A model generated the notes under the pieces. That model ran no database searches. It saw nothing but the letters and a program-made list of their open reading frames with translations, and was not told the DNA's origin. A stretch of 64,000 bases of DNA, taken from Atkinsonella hypoxylon (lineage: Eukaryota > Ascomycota > Sordariomycetes > Hypocreales > Clavicipitaceae). Shown here in pieces: positions 1-11,025 of the stretch (positions are counted from its first letter, which is position 1; the number at the start of each line of letters is the position of its first letter). The stretch lies in contig JFHB01000053.1 of NCBI GenBank assembly GCA_000729835.1, positions 101,626-165,625 on the forward strand, given 5' to 3'. A program made the position numbers and the translations under genes.

Positions 1-314
1 TAAAGGTGTCCATGCCAGACAAAGGGGGTGGGAGGGGCTATGTGCATCATGACGGTGATGTGAAATAAGGGTGTCTATATACAAGTGAAGCGTCGTGGTA
101 TTCGTTCGGGCTATGATGTGTTGTGTCATTCGGGAAATAATGGCATTGGTGTCCTTGCCATTAGCTGGCGTAAACTTGTTGACTCAATCTACTAGTCATT
201 CAGACTGGGTGGTGGCATTGAGCGGGGACATGGCGTGTGAAGTCGTGCATCGTTGGTCCGCAATACAGGACTGGGTGGGCTTTTTTGTTCATCAAGTCAC
301 ATCAGGTTGGTAGC

Positions 315-3300
315 CTAGGACATGACGGTAGTTGTGCCGCCAACCTGGCGCTTGACCTGCTCTCGTGCCCAGCGAGCAGTCTCAATGGTCCGCGATGAAA
401 ACTCACGATTAGTCTTTGTCTCCTTGATCATGGCAGTCAACCAATCCTGTCGGAAGGCGTCAACCAACTCCCCGTTGGGGTAGGCCTCGGCGAGGTCACT
501 ATTGGCGAGACATTAGTTACCGCATACCCGCCTGGTTTCAAATAAAAATGGATGATTAAACGTACCCAATAACACCCATGCTAGCACGCATGAGCGACTC
601 GCTGCGAATGGTATCATTGGCAATCTGTGCGAGAAGGTTGAAGACGGCCGGCACATATTGTTGAAGAGCTTGGGCTAAATCATTGTAAGAAAAATAGGTC
701 AACAGACACAGGGTTCAAGTAATAATTCCGCCACGTCATCAGAAGTCCTGTTGTGGAAACTTACTCTTGCTGCTCGCCTTCATGGCTCCAATAATGCCAC
801 CCCATGCATCCATGATACCCTCGCGGAGAGAGATGACGTAGTCGACCATCTCAATAGGGCCGTCCGGCATGGCAGTGACGGTCGAAGCCTGCTCCAAAAC
901 TTGTGCCACAACAGACAGATATGTTTCAAAATGTCCGGCAATGGCACCAGCAATGTCACCAAAGCACTGTAAAATAGCAGGCTTGAATTGGTTTGATAGG
1001 GCAGGGCTCTGTTTCTGGTCAGTACTTGATCACACTAAATCTACTAAATCAGCTAGTCGAGGGCACGCACTCTCAAATTGTTAAGCAAGTAGTTCATGAA
1101 GTTGTCGCAGAATGGCTGGCTGCGCTCGCCCATGGAGCGGGTGATGTCGCTGACCAGGCCAATAGCCATTGAGCAGAGACTAGGCTCTTCCTGATTCCCA
1201 AGAGCATTGTAAAGGAAGGGAGAGAATGCCTCCATGTATTTGCCAAAATCTTCCTCCATAGCAGTGGATAAGGCAGAGATGGTGCCAAAGACAGCTTCAG
1301 GAACGCTCGACTTGCCGCTGACACTGCTGAGGATCTGGAGCAGTGCTTGCATGATGCGATCCCCCTGGGGGATGACGTCCTTGTCCAGCCTGGCAATGAT
1401 GGCCTGCAAAACGGTACACAAGCTGTTCTGCATTTCTTCAAGTGTGATCTTGTCCTCAACGCTGACAACCTGAGCCTGGAGTGGTACCGTTTCCTCGAGG
1501 CGCTTGATGATGACGTCTGACAGAGAAGCAATGGCCTGCAAGCTCTCTGCAGCTGAGTTCTGGACAAACACGTTCAGCACCTCATAGGCAGCGGTGCGCA
1601 CTGACGTCTCAGCATCTTGCCTTGCGGTGACATCGAGCAAAGTGCTGACCGCCTGGTTGAAGTGCGGGGTGAGAGGGTTCGAGGGTGCGCCAAATTCACC
1701 TGCAAACCGCTCAGCCAAGTTCATCAGGGCCCAGCAGCAGGAAGGAGCCATCTTGGCGTTGCTCAGTAGACCCTTGAATAGGGACTCGATGAGAGTCGGA
1801 AGGTGCTGAGCAGGGTCAATGGCTTCAGCGCATGCGTACGTGACACGTCCCAGGGTGAAGGCGGTAGAATCCTTAACCTGGAGGTTCTGGTCGTCCATCA
1901 TGTTGATGAGAATGGGAAGAGCCTGCTTGACGATGGGGTCCAGGACCTTCTCATCAGGACCCTCCATGATAGCGCCGAAAGCCGAAACGGCGGCGTCACG
2001 GAAGTGCCAATCTTCGGACCGCAGATTGGCCTCGACGAACTGTAGCACCGGAGCGATGATGGTAGCACCAACAGCCTGGGAGTAGAGCTGCAAGCACTGA
2101 TAGGCAGCCCGAGAGATGTTGTACTCGTCATCAGAGGCATCCTCATCCTGCTTCGTGAGAAGGTTTAATAGCACAGGCACGACCTCATTAGCCGCGACGC
2201 GTGCAAAGTTGTAGAATGGGCGCATCTGATCGTGGCTCTCAACCTGAGCATTATCGTCTTCAATAGAGAATTCCTCCTCGCAGACGGTGCTCCAGAATTC
2301 GACGGCCAGTTTGGCAACATCCTCGTCCTCAGATTTCATACCGAGGATGGTGAGGCCGAAGAGCGCCTTCTCCATGTAGAATCGCATGTTATCATAGTAC
2401 AAGGCCATGATTCTGTTCAAACAGCCAAAAGCCCCTTGTTGAATGCGTGAGTCTTCGGCCTGAGTAGCTTCGCAGACGACCTGCATGATGTAGTTGCGCT
2501 CCCCCTCATGCTTGAAGTTGCTGCTTACAAACTCCAATGAGTCGCCAAGAGCGGTAATGGCGGCCAATCTGACTTCATTGTTAGTCTCCTCTTTTCTGGC
2601 GCCCTGAACGACAGCAGTCAAGATGGCGTTGGAGTGAGAAATGAGGGCGATGCGAAGTTCTGAATCGGAACTCTCGCAGATGTAGCCGATGGCGGTTAGC
2701 GAAGCCTGCTTTTGGTGGTCGGCACCGTCCGTAACGTTCTTGACCAAAAAGGGCATCAGGTCGTTCCATTGGTTGCGAGGCAGCTCAATGGCGGCGATGG
2801 ATGAGATGACCTGAGCAGCAGCATTGCCAGCTTGTGTGTTGTTTGAAGACAGGGTCTGTAGAGTGAGCTGCTTGACACGTGTTTTCGTCTCGTCGTCCGT
2901 TTGTTGTAGCCATTTGGTCTGTAGCTTTTGCAGACGAGTGAAGTCGCGGGCTGTGAAAGCGTTCTTTAGGGCCAAACCGGCTGCCACTCGAATGGAGCCA
3001 TCTGCTTGTTCGTTGGCAAGCTCTTGCACCAAGGTTGCCAGGTAAAGCGGCTATGTAGAAACACGAGTGGTTAGCGTGAGGGTAAAGAGGACAGAGAAAG
3101 TGGTTGATGGAGGGTTTGAGAATAGGGAAAGGGGGGCAAATGATGGGAAGCCGTTGGGAGGAAAACCCAGGTCACTTACGAAATTACTCTCCGCGGCTTG
3201 GGTAAGTTGCTGTTCGGCGGCATTTCGCAGGTTCGCGTCTGTAAAGGAAACATGAGTTAACACCAAAGTTCGTTACATATTTTGTAATTTGTGTCGGCGC

Positions 3301-3492
3301 TTTCCAAACTCTCAGGAGGCGGTAGCCTATGCATGCATGGCACAGGGTAGTCCAGCAGAGAGTGACGACGTCGTCTCGACTGAAAGAGAAGCAAGCGAGG
3401 GGCTCGCGTCGACCAAGGAGCCAGCATGGGATAAGCTACTTACCCGGAGAAAGCGAGTTGGCGAGCACCTGATTGATTTCTGAGCTCGACAT
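315..3492 (-). CDS. kap95: Importin subunit beta-1 (karyopherin beta, Kap95)
   Basis: Nuclear import receptor that binds importin alpha with its cargo, docks at nuclear pores and releases cargo on Ran-GTP binding. I joined six exons on the minus strand: 3492-3444, 3238-3180, 3050-1071, 1008-765, 674-566 and 498-315. All phases agree and the CDS is 2625 nt (874 aa), close to the usual length for the family. The start gives MSSSEINQVLANSLSP, typical of fungal Kap95. HEAT-repeat helices run throughout; recognisable blocks include VKDSTAFTLGRV, ILQCFGDIAGAIAGHFE and the C-terminal RWAREQVKRQ ending GGTTTVMS. The last three exons are short and lie downstream of an in-frame stop at 1053-1055, so a single-frame reading would lose about 170 residues. 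The exon 4 acceptor could also lie 6 nt upstream (adding two residues). The 5' end faces a 2.5 kb intergenic region. Confidence 0.95.
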
Positions 3493-6026
3493 GGTTGCAG
3501 ATCGCAAGACGTCTCGTCATGCGGCGTTCAGTGATGTTGAGATGGGAGAATGTTTCGCAAGAAAGCCAGAAGCTGGCAGGAGGCGCACGTGTGAATAGGC
3601 AAAGGCGGAGACCCCAAGCACAGACAGCGCGGGTGGGGGGAGGGGGGGGTTCCTTTTTTCCTTGTTGTGGGTGAAATGGTAACTACCGCCGTGGACAAAA
3701 ACGAGGTTCACTTTTTTTCTTTTCTTTTCCGGCGAGGCAACGCGAAACCGCACGATGACAGTGCAGAACGGCGGGCGGGCAGTGTGGGCAGCGGGCAGCG
3801 GGCACAGCGGGGACGGCCTCCTTGTGCTCTCGGCGTGACAGAAGTCAGAAGAAGTCGGTGTCACCCCGGCGAATGCAGTTGTAGACTTGCAAGCAAGAAG
3901 AAGAGAAGGGGCAGCGAGGAAGAGGCGGATGTTCCAAGACTAGCACGAGCACTAGCACTCCTTTCCCTGCTCTACTATTTATCCAGTGTTGAAGAGCGAG
4001 AGCAGCGACGAGATGAGAGGTTGAGAGTTGTGGAAGGTGACGGAACAGGGAGAACAGGGAGTCCAGAACACCAAGTGTCAATGTTGGTTGGTTCAATGTT
4101 CAGTGTTGTCTGGTCCGTTCAGGGAGGGCACGTACTCCTGGAGCTTGGCGGCGCACAGGGGTCTGGTGCTAAGCAGGTGCTAAGCAGGTACACCCACCCA
4201 CTGTAGACACCGACATAGAGTGGATGTAGGCATCTGCGTCAGCATTTGGACGTTTCCAACATCTATCTATCTGCATGGGGTTCAAAAAATTAGAATAGGC
4301 GCTGTTCAATGCCACTGATCGATTCACTGACGAAACGCGCGTCGTTATGCTCTCCACAACCAGACGTAGTAGGCCGGGGCAACACAACACAAACCTGTCG
4401 TCGACTCTGCGCGCCCAGCTGGACCCGTATCCTCATTCTCAGGAACCCTACCTCACCCTACCTCGAGCATCCGTTGTTGTGGACGGTCGAGAACCATGGC
4501 TATGGAAAGAAGCTACTGCAGTACTTACTGCAGTACTCCGTAATATCTGTGCTAGGTAGGTATTATCCCGTCAATCCGTGCAGTCCGTCCTCAGGGAACG
4601 CGCCATGCAGACCGGCGGCAGTCGGTGCCTGTCAACCTGTTTACGCCTCTCGCCACCGGCTGCTGCAGGGCAGGACATGTCTGACGTCTGGAGATGGAGA
4701 CTGGCGCCACCCGTCGTGGAAGGTAGCACACAGTGAGTGCCTGACAGAAATATCAGTAGCACATATACTATACTATACAGTGTGTTGTAAAGAGTATTTG
4801 ACGACCTGGATGTACCACAGCATCACTAGCCCTATTAGGAATAGCAGCACAAATTGGGAGAAGCGCCTAAACTTGCTAAAAAAAAAAAAGTAAAAAAAAA
4901 AAAAAACTCAGACGAATGAATAAATATAAAGCAGACCCCTATTATTGTGATACAATAGTTATCCAATATCGGTTCTTACTGGTTTTCAGCATGGTATTCT
5001 GCAGCATTTCTATCCGAAGGAGGTTACGACAGGGTTGAGCATGAGGGCCTTCCTAGGTGAATAAGTCTGGTAGCATATATATTACAAAATTATCCGCATA
5101 TTTTACATTTGGAGGTGATTTCATCGATCATCTTCCAATCTTGGTGGGAGAGGCCAGTGGACCTGCTTAGGCGGTGACCAGGCCCCAGCCGACATAGAAG
5201 CCGGCAAACGTTGTGACGTTCTCAAAAGTTTTCACTCCAATAGCCAGCCTCGTGTCCTTCTTTAGTGCCCCTGTTTTGCGTCCAAGTATTATACCCGTCG
5301 TCGCCCTCTCGGTGCAGTCAATATTTGCGCAGCTTTCGAAACGCAGATTCCCGCCCCCCGCACGAAGCAACTCCGTGCCATTTGATTTGCCCACCAGACG
5401 TGCCATTGTTGACTTGGATGGGGCTCTTTTTATTTTCGTAATTCAACTGCCCCCACAGCCTCCACGGCAACCAGATGCACAGGGGAGTTGACTAATGAAG
5501 TGAAATGACAGAGATGCACACCTTTTTTTTTTTTGTTTTTTCCCCGTCAGTGTCATGTAACGTAAAAATTCCATCGGCTAAACCCTGTGTGCGGTGGGGT
5601 ATCCTGGTCTCGGGCAGGCCACGGGCCGTTGTGCAGGGGATTAGCATAGTACCGAATGGTGTTTGTATAATTTCAACGTTATGCCTTATAATGTGAATGG
5701 TGCTAATAACTATAGACAAGGCAAGTGCGTCGTTTTTGTAATCAAAGAGAAACCGGAAGCGCTGTTCATTGTTCACATTGGTTGGCTTATCAAAGTGCAC
5801 GCCAGCCAGTCGGCAGATGATTATCTCCGCAACCTCATAGTGTCAAGATTCCAACTCGACGCCACATGCGTCGAGAGTCAAAGTAGTGCACCCTGAATAT
5901 ACATACTGCATCGGTATATGAAAACCACATCCACATACCAATAATGCCCCTTTGCTCTGCAATAGCGCCTTGCTAACGGTTTCTGGCCAACACCATTTTC
6001 TTCCAAGACAAGAAAAAAAAAACCCT
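3493..6026. other. Intergenic region, importin promoter side
   Basis: About 2.5 kb lies between the importin start and the leu4 stop. It holds the importin promoter (G-rich and pyrimidine-rich runs near 3630-3720), A-runs near 4880-4905, one TACTCCGTA word at 4534-4542 and a T-run near 5522. A 79-codon minus frame at 5167-5406 has no recognisable domain, signal peptide or splice partner, and I do not call it a gene. Confidence 0.6.
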
Positions 6027-8190
6027 TTACATCGCACTGGCCTGAGCTTCCAGGGCGCCCACGACGCTTGAACCATTGATCTTGTTCAGGTTCATCTCAA
6101 ATGGTACCTCATCCTCAACAGGCTTGGGGACGAACGAATTGCTGGGATGACCGGCGGCGAACTAGAAAAGTGATCGGTTAGCCGTTCATGCTGTTCATCT
6201 CCAATTGTCCTGCAGCATAGCTCACATTACTCGCAGCACTCAGCAAAGCAATCAGAGAGCTCTGTACCACATCCTCGTGGATACCGACACCCCAAATCGC
6301 TTCATTGCTTCCGGCGGCCGTGCATTCTATGTACGTCGCGGCTTTGACATCCCTACCCTTGCCGATGGCGTGTTCCTTGTAGTCCTGGACGTCCAAATTG
6401 ACGCCTACACTCCTCAGGGCATTGGCCAAGCTGGAGATGGGACCATTGCCACGCCCACGCAGCCTATACTCCGTACCATTAAATGAAACCACTCCATTGA
6501 ACACACGCTTGAGATCTTTGGTGTCCTGGGTCTTGCCCTGTTCCGGAGGAGCAGGAGACATGGATCGGTCAGGCATGATGGTGTAGTCGACAATGTTGAA
6601 GTGAGGATTTGACTTGAGGAAGTAAGTCTCTTCGAACAAGTCGGTAATCTCGTGTGCGCGAAGCTCTCTCCCCAGTCCATCCGTCTTTTTCTGAACAACC
6701 TTGGAGAAGGCAACCTGCAGACCACGAGGAAGATCCAGAGCGAGCTTTCGTAGAACAATCCATGCCGCGCCGCCCTTTCCGCTCTGCGAGTTGACGCGGA
6801 TGACAGCTTCGTATGTGCGACCGATGTCCTGAGGGTCCAGCGGGAGGTAGGGTATCTCCCATGGGTCGTCGTAAGCAGCATTCGCGGCCGCGCGGACTTG
6901 GAATCCCTTCTTGATCGCGTCCTGATGGCTGCCGCTGAAGGCTGACATGGTCAAGGAGCCAGCATATGGCGAGCGTTCCGGCACGGGGATCTTGTTGCAT
7001 GCTTCTACGGTCTCAATGACCCGATTCATATCGGAAAAGTCAACATTTGGATGAATACCCTGCGTATACAGGTTCAGAGCCAAAGATACCAGATCCACAT
7101 TTCCAGTGCGCTCGCCGCTGAAAAGTAGGCAACCTGGGGACGTTAATACGGGAACTCTGGTGGCAATGACGGGTGAGCGTGTGCTCTGCCTTACCTTCTA
7201 TGCGATCTGCGCCAGCCATCTGGCCCAACTCCGATGCTGCTATTGCGGTCCCGCGGTCGTTGTGCGTGTGGAGAGAGACGCAGACCTTCTCGCGCTCGGT
7301 GATGTTGCGGCAGAAATACTCTACCTGGTCGGCGAAGACGTTTGGCGTGGTCATCTCCACCGTGGCGGGCAAGTTGAATATGATGGGGTTCTCTTCCGAG
7401 GGCTCCCAGGCAGCCTTGACAGCCTCGCAGACCTGAACCGCGAAGTCGGGTTCCGTGTCGGAAAAGGTCTCGGGGCTGAATTCGAAGGCCCAGTCGGTGT
7501 CTTCCTGTGACGGATCGTCCTTGGTCAAGGCACGAACGAGCTTGGTGCAGCGGACGGCCGTTTCCATGGCCGCCTCCTTGGAGTGATTAAAGACAATTCG
7601 GCGGAAGCATTCGCTGGTGGCCAGGTAAATATGCACGATGGCCTTTTTAGCACCCTTCAGGGATTCGACGGTCCTTCGGATGAGTTCCTCTCTGCATGGG
7701 GACAGAACTTGCAGGTAGACATCATCGGGCATAGCGCCAGGTGTTTCAATGAGCTGCCGGGTAAAGGCAAAGTCGGTGTCCGAGGCGGAGGGGAAAGAGA
7801 CTTCGATTTCTTTATAGCCAATATCAACGAGCAACTTGAAGAATTTCCATTTCTCCTCGATCGACTTGTAGATTTTGTTAGCATGCTGGCTTTCCTTTCC
7901 TCGAACAGTCCACCCTGATGTAACACGGTTGTGAAACAGTCGTCTGAATATCGACATACCATGGGGTCGACCAGGCTTTGGTTGCCATCTCGCAAATCAG
8001 TAGCCAGCCATCGAGGCGGTTTATCAATGGTCTTGTTGGGCCATTGGCGATCGGGCAGATGAATAGGTGGAAATTTCTTGTATTTCTTCCACGGCTGCGC
8101 GAGCCTACATGGTCGAAGTTCTTAGACACTCATTGGCTCTTGAGAAAGGGATACGAGGCGGTAGCCAAGGCACTTCACTTACATGGGCAT
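6027..8190 (-). CDS. leu4: 2-isopropylmalate synthase
   Basis: First committed step of leucine synthesis: condenses acetyl-CoA with 2-oxoisovalerate. Five exons: 8190-8183, 8104-7960, 7864-7195, 7133-6226 and 6161-6027, giving 1866 nt (621 aa), the usual fungal length. The first coding exon is only ATGCCCAT; joined to exon 2 it gives MPML, the conserved fungal N-terminus. Exon 2 carries the metal/substrate motif DLRDGNQSLVDPM; exon 3 carries SFPSASDTDF, HTHNDRG and GADRIEG of the HMGL-like TIM barrel; exon 4 carries the linker and the C-terminal regulatory LeuA dimerisation domain, which binds leucine in characterised homologues. The last exon (45 codons incl. stop) replaces a read-through ending; its donor GTGAGC, branch GCTAAC and acceptor TTCTAG are all visible. 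No mitochondrial presequence is evident, though an alternative upstream start cannot be excluded. Confidence 0.95.
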
Positions 8191-9249
8191 TTTGGCGAAC
8201 AACTGGGGATGCAATCGCGGGGCAAATTTTTGTGTGGGCGTCTCGCAATGACGGAGGGGCAGACGGCGAATTGTCGTCCAAGGGAGGATGGCTCGGGCAG
8301 CAGCGGTTGGTTTCAATCGGCGGTCAACTGGTCGGATTTAAATAGGAGCCCAGCACATGTGAATATCCCGACGCAATGGAGTGAATACTTTCACGAAACA
8401 AGGTTTGAGTGTGGTCATGAGAAAACTTGGAAAGAAAAGAGGAAAGGGGCGACGGAGGCTGGACCGGAGCCTTGTGAACGGATACTGAGTGGGCGGCAGC
8501 TTAAAACTGTGGTGTGGATTGGGGGAAAATCGAATTTATGTACCCGTACGGAGTACTCTGACGAATATCATCGTGGGAGGCCTGAAAAGCAGCCGTTTTT
8601 ACCTCGTTTTACCTCGGGAATTGCTGGTGCGGTGAGTCACTGTCTCGACTGCCGGGGCTCTTTAGTTGATGCAATCAATGTGTCCATCGTCCAGTCTAGT
8701 AATGAATGGGCTGAACCTGACGATTCATACTGTGGTGCACTGTGGTGCACTGTGCTGGCATTATCATCCGACCAGACGGGTTACGCCACTTTGGACACAG
8801 GCAACTGCCATTACAGGTAGGTAACCTATCATTTACCGGAAATAGGTCAGCATCGGCTGCAATCGCACGTAGTATTCTCCTTCATCTGTAGTCCCAATAG
8901 TCCCACAGCCCATGCAAAATCTGCGAGATCGTCGAGCCGGTTTCGGCCTTGGTGCCCCACAAACATCGTGGCGGGGTTGAACCTGTACGAATTCAAGGTG
9001 AGCACATCCACGATTCCTATCAGGAGCCAATTTACATGAAATCGGTCCCGCTCCAGAATCATGTTATTTATATCTTCATGCCATTGAGTTCATAATCATA
9101 AATCTCATCATCCCAGCCTGTCCAATTCCAGATTGCAACATACATGTCCTCCTCTTTCACATCATCCATAGCATCCCGCACACCTCCGGCAGTGGAAATC
9201 GTAAAACCACCGCCAGCCACGAACAGTCCCGGGCAAAGCTGAGACACAT
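8191..9249. other. leu4 upstream region with unexplained open frames
   Basis: This 1.06 kb stretch separates the leu4 start from the stop of the upstream minus-strand gene. It holds one TGAGTCA site and one TACGGAGTA word (8547-8555). Two minus-strand open stretches at 9253-9068 and 9062-8847 have acidic, protein-like composition (for example DAMDDVKEEDMYVAIWNW) but lack a joint gene model, so I leave them uncalled. Confidence 0.5.
8633..8639. promoter_or_regulatory. Gcn4/CPC1-type TGAGTCA site upstream of leu4
   Basis: A perfect palindromic TGAGTCA lies about 440 bp upstream of the leu4 start codon. Gcn4 in yeast and CPC1/CpcA in filamentous fungi bind this sequence to raise amino-acid biosynthetic genes under starvation, and leucine genes are classical targets. 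A single 7-bp match can arise by chance; the assignment rests on its position. Confidence 0.45.
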
Positions 9250-11025
9250 TCACCGCATGTACCCTCTTGACGGGCCACGACTATCATACACAACCTCCCT
9301 CTCCCTCTCCCTCACCCTCTCATCATCCCATTCGTAGTCGTAGTCGCGACGGGGTGGCCGGCGATCATAATAGTGGCGACCAGACCGTCGGTACCAATCA
9401 TCCATGTACTCCTTTTCCCACTCCATCTCCTTATATCGACGGCGATGTCGCCGTATGCGAGATGTCAACTCTGTAAGTCGAAGAACCTCGTCCTGTGCCG
9501 TTAAGAACATCAGCTGTTTCGCTCCAACTCCAAACCACTTCATTTTTTTTTCCCAGCACAACTCACGTATTTCAAATAGTCCATAATGTAGAAGAACCAC
9601 TTTGTCTCCTCATATCTGTAGCCCATCTCCTCGATTGCTTCTCGACAGACCAAGTCCTTGGTGATTTCCGTCCACATTTCTCTGCTAGGCGGATAGGCAG
9701 GCGGAGCGGTAGTCCGTCCCGTACGGCGCTCGATATCCACATCTACATCAATCTCACGTTCACGGTCATAGATCGCGACTGAGGTGTAATCTCGACTGTT
9801 TCCTGTAGCGGGCGTTGGAGAGGGTGCCCTCGTGGATACCATGGCGCCGTCTCTCTCTGGAATGAACTTTGTCCTTCTCACGCCACTATACTTGGACCAA
9901 TTGGTCTCAGTACTTGCTCCGCCGACACCATCCATCCGAACCCTCTCTGTGCCTGGAGGAACGTCAACAATGGTCCAGTCTTTGGTAGCACCATGGTATG
10001 CTTCGCCCATGCGGCCTCGGGAGTCGATTGTCCCTGTAATATACTCTGCTTCTTCGTCTGCAGGCGAGGAAATAGGTGCTGCGGAGTGAGAGCGCCGGTG
10101 TGACGATCTATTACGGTCATGCAGGCGGAGATGATCCATATCCCTGCGAAGAACGACTTCATCATCGTGGTAGTGGGATCGGCGTTCACGCGATGGTGAC
10201 CGGTGACGAGATCTTGAACGGCAAATGTCGACATCTACCTCTGTGCGATTCTTGGACAATGCGATGTCGATGTCGGTTTCGCGATCGCGGATTTGGGTAC
10301 GCGAGCGTGGTCGGGGAGGAGGAGGGGGAGATGGGGCTTTTGCCCGAATGACGCCTTGGAGAATGATAAGTCCTGTTCTCTATCTTCACCAGCATATGAG
10401 GTGTCATTCCTGGAATCAAATTTTACTTACCATGGTCGATGTCCGTATAGTGCGTAATAACCTCCCGCTCAATGACCGGTCCACGTATAACGGGCGGCGG
10501 CGGCGGCGGCGACGGTGAAGGAGTTGGCTCTCTTTCCTTTTCCCTCTCGACAATCCTCGTGTGAATACGTTCCCTCATAGGCGAAGGGCTTCTCCTTATT
10601 CGCTCGACGAATCGAACCGACTGTGGAGACGGCGACCTCCTCCTCACCACTGAAGGGCTCCTTACCCTTTCTCGTTCTCTCTCAACAATCCTTGTGCGTG
10701 AACGTTCACGATCATGAGAATGAGAATGAGGAGATTCACTTCTTGGCCTGCCAACTATGCGGACAGGGCTAGGACTTCTCGCACGTCGGTCCCAAGTCTC
10801 TACATCGCGCTTCCGTATAGTCATGGGTCCAGCTTCCGTGCGTCGCAGGTCTTCTCGTAAGAACGACGGTGCTGACTCTCGCTCGCGGGTACGCAGAGGT
10901 GGACTCCTCGCCCTGACTCTCGTTGTGCGGAAATCGCCATTGTCGAAGCGAGTATCAGACCGACGAGGAGCGGCGTAGAAATCCCGCTCCTCGAAGTCTG
11001 TCATCCGAGCACCACGTTGGGACAT
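9250..11025 (-). CDS. Arg/Ser-rich protein with C-terminal DUF8035-like domain
   Basis: Three exons: 11025-10431, 10354-9567 and 9492-9250; 1626 nt, 541 aa. Donors GTAAGT and GTGAGT and the acceptors are in phase. The N-terminal 270 residues are dense in Arg, Ser, Pro and Glu, with SPSP/RSPSP blocks and repeated RIVERERER stretches, as in RS-rich nuclear proteins. The C-terminal part has a compact region (about 420-500) beginning TEITKDLVCREAIEEMGY and continuing across the last intron into DEVLRLTELTSRIRR; I recognise this as resembling the fungal DUF8035 family, of unknown function. The end is again Arg/Tyr/Asp-rich. A nuclear or RNA-related role is inference from composition only. No enzymatic motif or membrane segment is visible. 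Confidence 0.85.

Noticed and set aside
3667..4206. 179-codon plus-strand frame upstream of importin beta
   Set aside because: Low-complexity Arg/Gly/Glu-rich composition in promoter DNA, overlapped by other frames, no domain.
6178..6225. leu4 ending at the first in-frame stop (6178)
   Set aside because: A GTGAGC donor, GCTAAC branch and TTCTAG acceptor define a last exon (6161-6027) that continues a plausible protein; the read-through end is intron sequence.
7978..8820. 280-codon plus-strand frame opposite the leu4 5' end and promoter
   Set aside because: Overlaps the true leu4 exons 1-2 on the other strand, has no domain, and crosses the promoter region.
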